Below are positions 6,845 through 12,376 of a DNA stretch of 12,376 nt, one piece after another. This DNA is from CAZSVE01 sp964610175. GTDB taxonomy: Bacteria; Pseudomonadota; Gammaproteobacteria; HK1. The stretch is taken from NCBI GenBank assembly GCA_964610175.1, contig CAZSVE010000089.1, positions 1 to 12,376 on the forward strand, in the 5' to 3' direction. The notes under the pieces are model-generated. The model was given only the letters and a program-made list of their open reading frames with translations, made no database searches and was not told the DNA's origin. Made by a program: the position numbers and the translations under genes. The number at the start of each line of letters is the position of its first letter. Position 1 is the stretch's first letter.

Positions 6845-7741
6845 TCACTCCACATTCTGAACCTGCTCACGCATTTGCTCGATGAGGACTCGGAGTTCCA
6901 CGGATGCGGAGGTCATCTCCATATCCACCGATTTGGCGCTCAGGGTATTGGCCTCCCGATGCATCTCCTGCATCAGAAAGTCCAGGCGGCGACCAATGGG
7001 TTTTCTGTCCTGATCGGTTCCACGGGGGGCGGCGGCGGGGAGAAGGATGCGCCTGATTTCTTCGAGGTGGGCATCCAGGCGATCGAGCTCTTCGGCCACA
7101 TCGATCTTCTGGGCAAAGAATACCAGCTCCTGTTCCAGGCGATCCGTATTCAATTCCGTTTTGATTTCCGAAAGTCGGGCAATAAGGCGCTCCCGTTGCG
7201 TCGTCAGGATGATCGGCAGACGTTGCCTGGCCCTGTCTATGATAACTGCCATTTCCGCGCATCGGGTCCTTATCAGTTCGGCAAGTTTTCCCCCTTCCCT
7301 TGCGCGCGTTGCCACCAGCTCGGAAAGCACGTTGTCCAGAACCTCGAGGATTGGCGTACTGACAGAACGGACATCCAAAGCGGGAGACTCCACGATACCG
7401 GGCCAGTTCAGAACCTTCATGGGATCGACGGTTCCGACGTTCGTAAACAGGGTGCCGACATCGCAGGCCATCCCTGCTATTTGCCTTGCCAGATCATGAT
7501 TGAGGCTTAATGTCCCCCTTTGTTCGGCGATTGGTTTATAGCGCAACAAGCCCTCTACCTTGCCACGCCGAACCTTATTCCGAACACACTCGTGGACCTT
7601 GGGTTCCAGGGAACGCAGGTCCTCCGGGAGGCGAACGCTAATATCCAGGTATCGATGATTCACGGAACGCAACTCCCACGTGATCACGCCCCATTCCGTT
7701 TGGTTCTCGTCCCGCGCAAATGCCGTCATGCTATATATCAT
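6845..7741 (-). CDS. yicC: YicC family endoribonuclease
   Basis: A 298-residue member of the YicC/YloC family; E. coli YicC (287 residues) is an RNA-degrading endoribonuclease reported to act in small-RNA turnover. The N-terminus MIYSMTAFARDE with WELRSVNHRYLDISVRLP (residues 24-41) is the family signature, and RRGKVEGLLRY follows. The C-terminal half has LEQELVFFAQKIDVAEELDRL and GRRLDFLMQEMHREANTL, then IEQMREQVQNVE at the end. It is slightly longer than E. coli, with a short Pro/Ala-rich insertion (LLPAAAPRGTDQDR) before the GRRLDF block. The ATG at 7741 is fixed by the conserved MxxSMTAFAR start; no strong ribosome binding site is seen. It follows the ICMT-like gene on the same strand after 76 bases, so it may share its transcript, and it converges with recJ. 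Confidence 0.95.
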   Translation of the reverse strand: MIYSMTAFARDENQTEWGVITWELRSVNHRYLDISVRLPEDLRSLEPKVHECVRNKVRRGKVEGLLRYKPIAEQRGTLSLNHDLARQIAGMACDVGTLFTNVGTVDPMKVLNWPGIVESPALDVRSVSTPILEVLDNVLSELVATRAREGGKLAELIRTRCAEMAVIIDRARQRLPIILTTQRERLIARLSEIKTELNTDRLEQELVFFAQKIDVAEELDRLDAHLEEIRRILLPAAAPRGTDQDRKPIGRRLDFLMQEMHREANTLSAKSVDMEMTSASVELRVLIEQMREQVQNVE

Positions 7742-7817
7742 TATTTTTTACCCGCTATTTTGTTTCCTTTGGCGCCTTTTCGTACAACCAAGCGCACAAT
7801 ACGCCAACAATGGCAAT

Positions 7818-8639
7818 TCAACCGGACGAACCATCTTTGGCACAGTCATTGGAGCACTTTGGTCTCCGATACGGGATCAGCATTGGCACCGTGCGTTGAT
7901 AGGCCCGATAATCCTCCCCGAATGCCTCGACGAGGCCACGTTCTTCGAGAATCGCGCCGACGATAACCCATACCGTGAATACAACGTTAAGCAGCAATCT
8001 ATCGGCAGTGAGATCCGGGTATGACCAGAGCAATAACAACGTCGTAGAATATGCGGGGTGCCGCACCCAGGCATACGCCCCCGTAGCCAGCACAAGCGTG
8101 GCGGGTGCCGGGTCCGTACTCGCGTCTTTATCCGCATCTTCGTCAGTGTCGGCATCGGAATCGATGCCCGTCGTCGGCTTGATGCGCGCCATGAGGCCCT
8201 GTACGCCGAACGGGTCTATGGCCGAGGTCAACGACATGCTACTCCATATTTGCCCCGCGATACCAAGGAAGAAAATGGCCCGTAATAACCCGCGAAAGAA
8301 ACCATCGGCGGAGGCGATCAAAAATGGCGATTCCTGCCACAGGGCAATCAGCGAGAACAAAACGATCCCCGAAGCCATGGAGAATGCAACGGCGAAGTTT
8401 TTTCCCAATATCTCCTTCCTGGCATGGACTCGAATCATCCCGGAATGCTGAAGGATGAAGGCAAGGCACAGGCAGGCATCGAATATCAACACCTGGGTTG
8501 CATCCAGCGATAGCGCAACCAGGGAAAAGGAACCGGTGTATAGGAAGACACCGAAAGTAATAAGAGATCCGAGACCCAGAACCAGGGACAGACCCACCAG
8601 TGCGTAGATCGTCCAATTCATCATGGAAGGAAAATACAT
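7818..8639 (-). CDS. ICMT/NnrU-like integral membrane methyltransferase
   Basis: A 273-residue membrane protein of the isoprenylcysteine carboxylmethyltransferase-like group, SAM-dependent enzymes acting in the membrane. Hydrophobic segments lie at about residues 10-35, 38-64, 84-102, 115-137 and 215-232. The C-terminal catalytic signature is intact: AYAWVRHPAYS (189-198, RHP at 193-195), LEERGLVEAFGEDYRAYQRTVP (231-252, paired glutamates at 232-233), then LIPY. An LQHSGMIR segment (63-70) recalls NnrU and methanethiol S-methyltransferase relatives, so a small-molecule thiol substrate is possible; the substrate cannot be told. Odd feature: residues 160-177, just before the RHP motif, alternate Asp with other residues. 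The start is fixed by a strong GGAGGT site eight bases before the ATG. It is divergent from the tmk remnant and upstream of yicC. Confidence 0.82.
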   Translation of the reverse strand: MYFPSMMNWTIYALVGLSLVLGLGSLITFGVFLYTGSFSLVALSLDATQVLIFDACLCLAFILQHSGMIRVHARKEILGKNFAVAFSMASGIVLFSLIALWQESPFLIASADGFFRGLLRAIFFLGIAGQIWSSMSLTSAIDPFGVQGLMARIKPTTGIDSDADTDEDADKDASTDPAPATLVLATGAYAWVRHPAYSTTLLLLWSYPDLTADRLLLNVVFTVWVIVGAILEERGLVEAFGEDYRAYQRTVPMLIPYRRPKCSNDCAKDGSSG

Positions 8640-8702
8640 CGCTCTTTACCTCCGAAGGTCTTGCACGAGAATTTACGTTCACCCCACTGGTTGTATATCT
8701 AA

Positions 8703-8900
8703 ATGAAAGAAACAAGCAATGCAAATGCTGGCCATGACGCGCGATTCATTACCGTCGAGGGGATAGAGAGCAGCGGTAAATCCACCAATCTTCCGTATCT
8801 GGTGGAACTCTTGCAAAGGGCGGGAAAGGCGGTGATCACCACACGAGAGCCTGGTGGCACCGAGATCGGGGAGGCCTCGCCTCGATGCGATGAAGCGTGA
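8703..8900 (+). pseudogene. tmk: Thymidylate kinase, N-terminal fragment
   Basis: Only the first part of thymidylate kinase (dTMP to dTDP, essential for DNA synthesis) is present. Residues 15-58 match the family: FITVEGIESSGKSTNLPYL contains the P-loop (GIESSGKST, 20-28), and TREPGGTEIGE (47-57) is the Tmk-specific segment after the first strand-helix unit. Family proteins are about 210 residues; here similarity stops at residue 58 (base 8876) and the frame ends eight codons later at 8900. The rest, including the DR motif and the lid, is missing. The break coincides with the left end of a dispersed repeat (8877-8988). The usual neighbour holB follows directly, so the missing part was deleted, not displaced nearby. 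An intact tmk should exist elsewhere, since the enzyme is essential. Confidence 0.88.
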
Positions 8901-8988
8901 TGTGGTCGTAGTAGAGCAAAACTCGCCTTCGTAAAATGGCGACTCATTCACGAATGATGAGCAGAAAAATAAACAAAATGGCCACCTC
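8877..8988 (+). repeat. Dispersed repeat, copy 2 (tmk-holB junction)
   Basis: A second copy of the repeat at 6709-6819, in the same orientation. It starts with TCGCCTCGA exactly at the base where tmk similarity ends. It then carries GAGCAAAACTCGCC, GTAAAATGGC, GACTCATTCACGAATGATGAG and AAATAAACAAAATGGCC. The central part is partly self-complementary: CATTC/GAATG around AC (8946-8957), and CTCAT/ATGAG as alternative arms. The right end overlaps the predicted holB start codon. It is most simply read as an insertion with a flanking deletion, or as a deletion between repeats that left one copy behind. Confidence 0.6.
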
Positions 8989-10051
8989 CCCCAAGTCCGC
9001 GCCTGCGTCCACGAATCGCCACACCCCCGTCGCGCCGGCGACCTCCTTCCCCTGGCACACCCGACAGTGGGAAACGTGCCTGCACATGCAGCGGACAAAC
9101 CGAATTCATCATGCCTTTTTATTGCGCGGGGCCCGCGGCAATGGTAAACAGACCTTCGCGACTCGATGGGCAAACGCCCTGGTCTGCGAGGAGACGCAAC
9201 CGGAGCGGCGCCCCTGTGGTCTGTGTCGTGGCTGCGTGCTTTTCGGGGCGAACACCCATCCGGACATCAAAATGGTCGAACCCCCTCCCGGCAAGAAGGC
9301 CATCGGCATCGACCAAATCAGGGAAGTCATCGATTACGTCTGGTTATCTCGTCAATTCGCGCCCTGGAAGATCGTTTCCATCCCGGGAGCGGAGCGCATG
9401 ACCCCCGCCGCCGCCAACACCCTATTGAAGACCTTGGAAGAACCGCCGGGAAACGCCGTATTCATTCTGGTCTCCCACCGCAGCGATCGACTGCCCATCA
9501 CCATTCGAAGCCGCTGCCGATTCCTCGACTTTCCCATTCCGCCCAGGGAATCGGTACTCCCGTGGCTGGTGGAACGACTACCCCGGGGCAGTGATGCCGC
9601 CCTTCTGCTCGATGCCGTTGGCGGCGCGCCGCAGTTGGCGCTCCGTTACGGGGAGGACGGCACATTGGAGAAACGAGTGGCGCTCCATCAGGAGCTCACC
9701 ATGCTATTGACAGGAAAGGCCAACCCATTCACGGTCTCCGCGCGTTGGAGGGAACTCGGGCTCGCGGTGGTATTGCCCTGGATCGTGGCATATCTCATGG
9801 ACCTGATACGGTCGCGGTTCACCGGAGAGACCCGATCCGTCACGGGAGAGGCGCAACCTGCAATCCACGCAAAGGACGCAAATCACGCCAATGCCATGCG
9901 CCCACTCGCCGATAAACCGAACCTGGCCTACTGCTATCGTTTGTTGGATCGCTGCCTGGATGCACAACGGGCACGGGAGGATTCGGCAAACCTCAACGAG
10001 CCGCTGTTATTGGACGGACTCGCCATTGATTTCGCAATTCACGATTCGTAA
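8978..10051 (+). CDS. holB: DNA polymerase III delta' subunit
   Basis: The delta' subunit of the clamp-loader complex, which loads the beta sliding clamp on DNA. Counting from the ATG at 8978 (357 residues; 334 in E. coli), the P-loop-like GARGNGK is at 51-57. Four zinc-module cysteines follow (70, 80, 83, 86; PCGLCRGC), then THPD, the AANTLLKTLEEPP segment (145-157) and the SRC sensor motif (178-180). A helical C-terminal domain completes the fold. Unlike E. coli delta', the P-loop looks intact, as in many other bacteria. The frame is open to an ATG at 8936, also with ATGs at 8954 and 8957. All of these, and the chosen ATG, lie in the repeat at 8877-8988 or at its edge. No Shine-Dalgarno sequence is seen, and the natural 5' end may have been altered. 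tatD follows after 6 bases. Confidence 0.92.
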   Translation: MATSPKSAPASTNRHTPVAPATSFPWHTRQWETCLHMQRTNRIHHAFLLRGARGNGKQTFATRWANALVCEETQPERRPCGLCRGCVLFGANTHPDIKMVEPPPGKKAIGIDQIREVIDYVWLSRQFAPWKIVSIPGAERMTPAAANTLLKTLEEPPGNAVFILVSHRSDRLPITIRSRCRFLDFPIPPRESVLPWLVERLPRGSDAALLLDAVGGAPQLALRYGEDGTLEKRVALHQELTMLLTGKANPFTVSARWRELGLAVVLPWIVAYLMDLIRSRFTGETRSVTGEAQPAIHAKDANHANAMRPLADKPNLAYCYRLLDRCLDAQRAREDSANLNEPLLLDGLAIDFAIHDS

Positions 10052-10057
10052 CCGACC

Positions 10058-10855
10058 ATGCTTATCGATACCCATTGTCACCTGGATCTCTCCGCCAAAG
10101 GCGGCGATCCGGCCCCGTTCGTGGAAGATGCCAGGCGCGCCGGCGTCGAGCACCTCCTTTCCGTTGCCATCGACCTTGCCTCGGCCAAAAACGCCATCGA
10201 CTACGCCCATCGCTTCCAGGGGGTATTCGCCACCGTGGGCGTTCATCCCAATGCGCGGCTTCGGTCGGAACCCACCGTGGAAGAACTGGTGGAGCTCGCC
10301 CAGGATCGAAAGGTGCTCGCCATCGGTGAAACCGGCCTCGATACCTATCGCAACAAGGATTCCAAGGTCGATCCCGAGGAAAACCTCGAACGGCAAAAGG
10401 AGCGCTTTCGACGCCATATCCTCGCCGCCAGGGAGATCGGAAAACCGCTGGTGATCCACTGCCGCGACGCCAGGGACGACGTCCTGCGCATCCTGCGCGA
10501 GGAAGGGGCATCGGAAGTCGGCGGCATCATGCACTGTTTCGTCGAAGACCGGGAGACCGCCAAAGCGGCCCTCGATCTCGGTTTTCACCTCTCGTTCTCC
10601 GGCATCGTCACCTACAAGAACGCCACCATCGTCAAGGACTCGGCTAGAGCGGCACCCATGGACCGCATCCTGGTAGAAACCGACTCCCCCTATCTCGCCC
10701 CCGTTCCCCACCGGGGAAAACCGAACCGGCCCGCCTACGTGCGCCACGTGGCAACCCATATCGCGGAACTCAAGGGCATGGAATTCGAGCGCTTCGCCGA
10801 GGCCACCACGGAGAACTTCTTCCGGTTGTTTCCCGACGGAAGCGGGTCGGCGTAG
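10058..10855 (+). CDS. TatD family metal-dependent hydrolase (YcfH-type)
   Basis: A 265-residue TatD-family hydrolase, a TIM-barrel metalloenzyme; members act as deoxyribonucleases, and the E. coli paralogue in this operon position is YcfH. All metal ligands are visible: THCHLD (H6, H8), GETGLD (E91), VIHCRD (H134), MHCF (H159) and ETDSPYL (D209). The length is typical (about 260). It starts six bases after the holB stop with no clear ribosome binding site, so translation is probably coupled to holB. In many gammaproteobacteria a PilZ-domain gene lies between holB and this gene; it is absent here. Cytoplasmic. A GC-rich frame on the opposite strand runs through most of the gene and is a shadow. 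The symbol is left open because TatD paralogues are hard to separate. Confidence 0.93.
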   Translation: MLIDTHCHLDLSAKGGDPAPFVEDARRAGVEHLLSVAIDLASAKNAIDYAHRFQGVFATVGVHPNARLRSEPTVEELVELAQDRKVLAIGETGLDTYRNKDSKVDPEENLERQKERFRRHILAAREIGKPLVIHCRDARDDVLRILREEGASEVGGIMHCFVEDRETAKAALDLGFHLSFSGIVTYKNATIVKDSARAAPMDRILVETDSPYLAPVPHRGKPNRPAYVRHVATHIAELKGMEFERFAEATTENFFRLFPDGSGSA

Positions 10856-10906
10856 ACGAGGGAGCGAAAAGATCGGAGGAAAAGCCTGGGCGGAACCGCT
10901 CCATTT

Positions 10907-11011
10907 ATCGGCCAAATGCCGGATCCTTTCGATAATTCGGGTTCGATGGGGTTGTGGGATACCCGCGAGAGACTTTTGCGCGCTGCGCCGGATGTGGATG
11001 GAATAGGTCAT
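10907..11011 (-). pseudogene. RelE/ParE-type toxin, N-terminal remnant
   Basis: The frame starts at an ATG overlapping the antitoxin stop codon (ATGA), the usual antitoxin-toxin coupling. Residues 1-35 match the beginning of RelE-type ribosome-dependent mRNA interferases: MTYSIHIRRSAQKSLAGIP, then PHRTRIIERIRHLAD. After that the similarity stops; the conserved central and C-terminal parts (the AWRIRVGDYRVIY region with the catalytic basic residues) are missing. The frame then stays open by chance for some 300 codons antisense to tatD. With the catalytic half gone the toxin should be inactive. The lost part was replaced by, or deleted up to, the sequence just downstream of tatD. Confidence 0.75.
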
Positions 11012-11217
11012 CGAGGCGGGATATTCTCGATCTCCTCCACTGCCCGTTCGAAAGGAATAACCTCTTCGTCCGTCTTTTTTACATCATCGTATGCCCGGAT
11101 GTCATCCAGTTCCTCCATAGCGAGCACGATTTGCTCCCACTCTTGGATCGGCAATAAAACGGATTTTTTCTTGTGATTACCGTCAATAACATATTCCGGG
11201 TGGAGTGATTTCATCAT
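11008..11217 (-). CDS. Type II antitoxin of a RelBE/Phd-like module
   Basis: A 69-residue acidic protein resembling Phd/RelB-type antitoxins, which bind their toxin and repress their own promoter. The order is typical: LHPEYVIDGNHKKKSVLLPIQEWEQIVLAMEELDDIRAYDD (about residues 5-45) with the beta-strand/helix DNA-binding fold, then an acidic C-terminal toxin-binding tail. Its stop codon overlaps the start of the RelE remnant by four bases, confirming the pairing. Two ATGs stand in tandem (11217 and 11214); no clear Shine-Dalgarno sequence is present, so the start could be either. The protein looks intact although its toxin is truncated. It may survive as a relic or may neutralise related toxins encoded elsewhere. 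Confidence 0.8.
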   Translation of the reverse strand: MMKSLHPEYVIDGNHKKKSVLLPIQEWEQIVLAMEELDDIRAYDDVKKTDEEVIPFERAVEEIENIPPR

Positions 11218-11475
11218 CTTGCTACGTAAACTTCCAATTCATGCTTTGTCGGTTTCAGGCGGAGCTTCGCTACTGATGAACGACACTTCACCCAGCCTTC
11301 TCGGCTTCGACCATGCCGGAGACCGAATCGGCATCCTGCCGTCCGAAGAGCCCTTCCCCGGACGAAAGCTTCGACTTCCAAAACCACGCGCGTTTCCAGG
11401 CTGGAGCCATGGGAGCGGGAAAACGGAGGAATGGGCGCGTCGCCGGCGCGACTTTTCCATCCCGCGTTTTCCCCC
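11218..11475. other. Gene-free stretch
   Basis: These 258 GC-rich bases separate the antitoxin gene from the fibronectin-type gene, both on the minus strand. Several overlapping frames are open here on both strands, but none resembles a known family or has a convincing start. No repeat or terminator was identified. The antitoxin promoter is expected at the left edge but was not recognised. Confidence 0.45.
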
Positions 11476-12084
11476 TCAAAGCACCGCCAAAATCCCATTG
11501 CTCGGTTCGCCTTCGCCGGCCTTATTCACCGCGATGACGCGGAATTCCAACCGCTTGCCGCTCGGTTGCCCCGACACCGTGGTATCCAACCCCATGGCCA
11601 TTCCCGCATCGACCCAGGTCTCCGAATCCCCCTCGCGGCGTTGCACCTTGTAGGCCGCCACCTTGCCGCCATCGTTGGGCTCCTTCCAATCGAGCGTGAT
11701 CCAGCCGTCCCCTTGGCGAGGCGCTTCCAAGGAGCGGGTTTGACCGGGCACCACCAGGGAGGTTCCGGCCCTGCGTCCGCCCCAGCCAAGCACCTTCAGG
11801 CTGGCGTCGTCGGAGTGGGTCACGTTCTCCGCGTACCGCAGTATCATCTTCATATCATCCGCCAATGTCTGAAGGGTCTCGTTCTTGACATCGATGGCGT
11901 GCCTGGCCTCCGCCTGTGCCTCCAGGGCGGCATCCGCCGCGTCGGTGTAGATCTTGATCGCCGCCTCCAGCGACTCGGCGGTCACCGGCGGGGACGGAAA
12001 CATCTCGGCATGGGTGGTCAATCCGGTAACTATCTCGTGGGCCAGGGACTGGATCTTGGTTTCGGCTTTCGGGAAAAGGGCCAT
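11476..12084 (-). CDS. Fibronectin type III domain protein
   Basis: A 202-residue protein in two parts. Residues about 1-90 are helical and alanine-rich (DAADAALEAQAEARHAIDVK) and end in a DMKMILRYAEN segment. The part from about 113 to 202 is a fibronectin type III domain with WITLDWKEPNDGG (128-140), AAYKVQRRE (143-151) and FRVIAVNKAGEGEPSN (181-196). Between them lies a conserved-looking LKVLGWGGRRAGT (97-108). I recall similar short MALFPK-type proteins from other bacteria, of unknown function. There is no signal peptide or membrane segment, so it is probably cytoplasmic or exported by an unknown route. The start is well supported by GAGGAGG about eight bases before the ATG. It is the rightmost gene of the window, on the same strand as the antitoxin. 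Confidence 0.85.
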   Translation of the reverse strand: MALFPKAETKIQSLAHEIVTGLTTHAEMFPSPPVTAESLEAAIKIYTDAADAALEAQAEARHAIDVKNETLQTLADDMKMILRYAENVTHSDDASLKVLGWGGRRAGTSLVVPGQTRSLEAPRQGDGWITLDWKEPNDGGKVAAYKVQRREGDSETWVDAGMAMGLDTTVSGQPSGKRLEFRVIAVNKAGEGEPSNGILAVL

Positions 12085-12136
12085 GATGGTGAATCCTCCT
12101 CGTTATTATCTTGTTGCCATGCTTGATTATCGCGCT

Positions 12137-12186
12137 GTCATCCCGACGGTAAGAACGTTGTCATCTCGACCGAAGGGAGAGATCTT
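12137..12186. repeat. Half-elements of a dispersed GTCAT...CGAAGGGAG repeat
   Basis: Two units begin with the same word 23 bases apart: GTCATCCCGACGG (12137) and GTCATCTCGACCGAAGGGAG (12160). The second matches one arm of the palindrome at 2337-2425 (GTCATCATCTCAACCGAAGA..GAGG) in sequence type. The expected opposite arm is not found downstream, so this looks like a truncated or decayed copy. Inside it, ATCTC (12163-12167) can pair with GAGAT. Confidence 0.5.
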
Positions 12187-12226
12187 GCGCGTTCGAGATT
12201 CTACTTGGACAAAAGACTTCTTGCCT

Positions 12227-12252
12227 CGCGAAGAACATGTTAGCGCTTCGCG
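12227..12252. repeat. Short hairpin
   Basis: Seven-base perfect arms, CGCGAAG (12227-12233) and CTTCGCG (12246-12252), enclose a 12-base loop that contains the palindrome AACATGTT. The flanks TTG and CAA can extend the pairing imperfectly. It is part of the repeat-rich stretch and has no T tract, so it is not a standard terminator. Confidence 0.45.
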
Positions 12253-12279
12253 CCAAGCCTGAAGCGGGGTAGTTTGTAG

Positions 12280-12312
12280 GTCGGGTTAGGCGCGCTAGCG
12301 CCGTAACCCGAC
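12280..12312. repeat. GTCGGGTTA...TAACCCGAC palindromic intergenic element
   Basis: The outer arms GTCGGGTTA (12280-12288) and TAACCCGAC (12304-12312) are perfect. Inside them GGCGC (12289-12293) pairs with GCGCC (12298-12302) around GCTA, with one bulged G. Preceded by TGTAG and followed by AT, it is of the 'TGTAGGTCGGGTTA' kind seen as an abundant dispersed palindrome in many proteobacterial genomes. Its function is not known; it is probably a REP-like element. Confidence 0.65.
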
Positions 12313-12376
12313 ATTTTTGATGGCTCTTCAAAAAAATTTGTGGGTAGAAGTTTGCCATCCCAATAGTATTTAGGGT

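Larger units (their letters stand above)
12085..12376. other. Gene-free stretch rich in palindromic repeats
   Basis: No gene is recognised from the Fn3 gene start to the end of the window. The stretch carries a half-copy of a dispersed palindrome (12137-12186), a hairpin (12227-12252) and a perfect-armed palindrome (12280-12312). Together they suggest a hot spot for short intergenic elements upstream of the Fn3 gene. After 12313 the sequence is AT-rich and runs off the window; the gene or element it belongs to cannot be seen. Confidence 0.55.

Noticed and set aside
6809..7510. Plus-strand 233-codon open frame
   Set aside because: It is antisense to yicC, which is conserved over its full length; the frame has no ribosome binding site and no family likeness.
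10007..10906. Long open frame antisense to tatD continuing from the RelE remnant
   Set aside because: The sequence beyond residue 35 resembles nothing and mirrors the tatD codons on the other strand; open frames like this are common in GC-rich genes.
11431..12126. Plus-strand 231-codon open frame
   Set aside because: It is the mirror of the Fn3 gene, which has a strong ribosome binding site and recognisable domains.
12161..12358. Minus-strand 65-codon open frame at the right end
   Set aside because: It is made of the palindromic repeats read through and matches no protein family.

Overview
The window reads as a chromosomal piece of a gammaproteobacterium. RecJ, the YicC family ribonuclease, a thymidylate kinase - HolB - TatD block, a DUF1820 protein and a DUF465 protein are a typical gammaproteobacterial set, and the rRNA order (23S then 5S, no tRNA in the spacer) fits. 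The species cannot be named. The sequence is dotted with dispersed palindromic repeats and broken genes, so it looks like a repeat-rich, actively rearranging genome.

Layout. 1-584 is the end of an rRNA operon: the 3' end of 23S, a spacer, a complete 5S and a clear intrinsic terminator. Next come a small DUF465 protein (+), a membrane-anchored J-domain protein (-) and a DUF1820 protein (-). 2264-2514 is a gene-free stretch holding a long imperfect palindromic repeat. 2515-4722 (-) holds two genes that look like the C1-C4 CoA-transferase (mct) and C4 hydratase (meh) of the second cycle of the 3-hydroxypropionate bicycle, acting in sequence: 2-methylfumaryl-CoA to 3-methylfumaryl-CoA to citramalyl-CoA. 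recJ is divergent from them. It converges on a minus-strand pair, an ICMT-like membrane methyltransferase followed by yicC.

From about 8700 onward there are signs of damage. Only the first 58 or so codons of tmk remain. They stop exactly where a roughly 110-bp dispersed repeat begins, and that repeat has a diverged copy at about 6709-6819 between recJ and yicC. The repeat runs into the 5' end of holB and may supply its start codon. tatD follows holB with a 6-base gap, without the PilZ gene often found between them. A RelE-type toxin reduced to its first 35 codons lies tail to tail with tatD, and its antitoxin is intact. The window ends with a fibronectin type III protein (-) and a gene-free stretch carrying at least three palindromic elements.

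Base composition rises across the window: hand-counted 60-base lines give 33% GC at 781, 48% at 3541 and 63% at 10501. I found no CRISPR array, transposase, tRNA or prophage. The most notable items are the mct-meh pair, the repeat-associated tmk truncation with its second repeat copy, and an alternating-Asp insertion in the ICMT-like enzyme.
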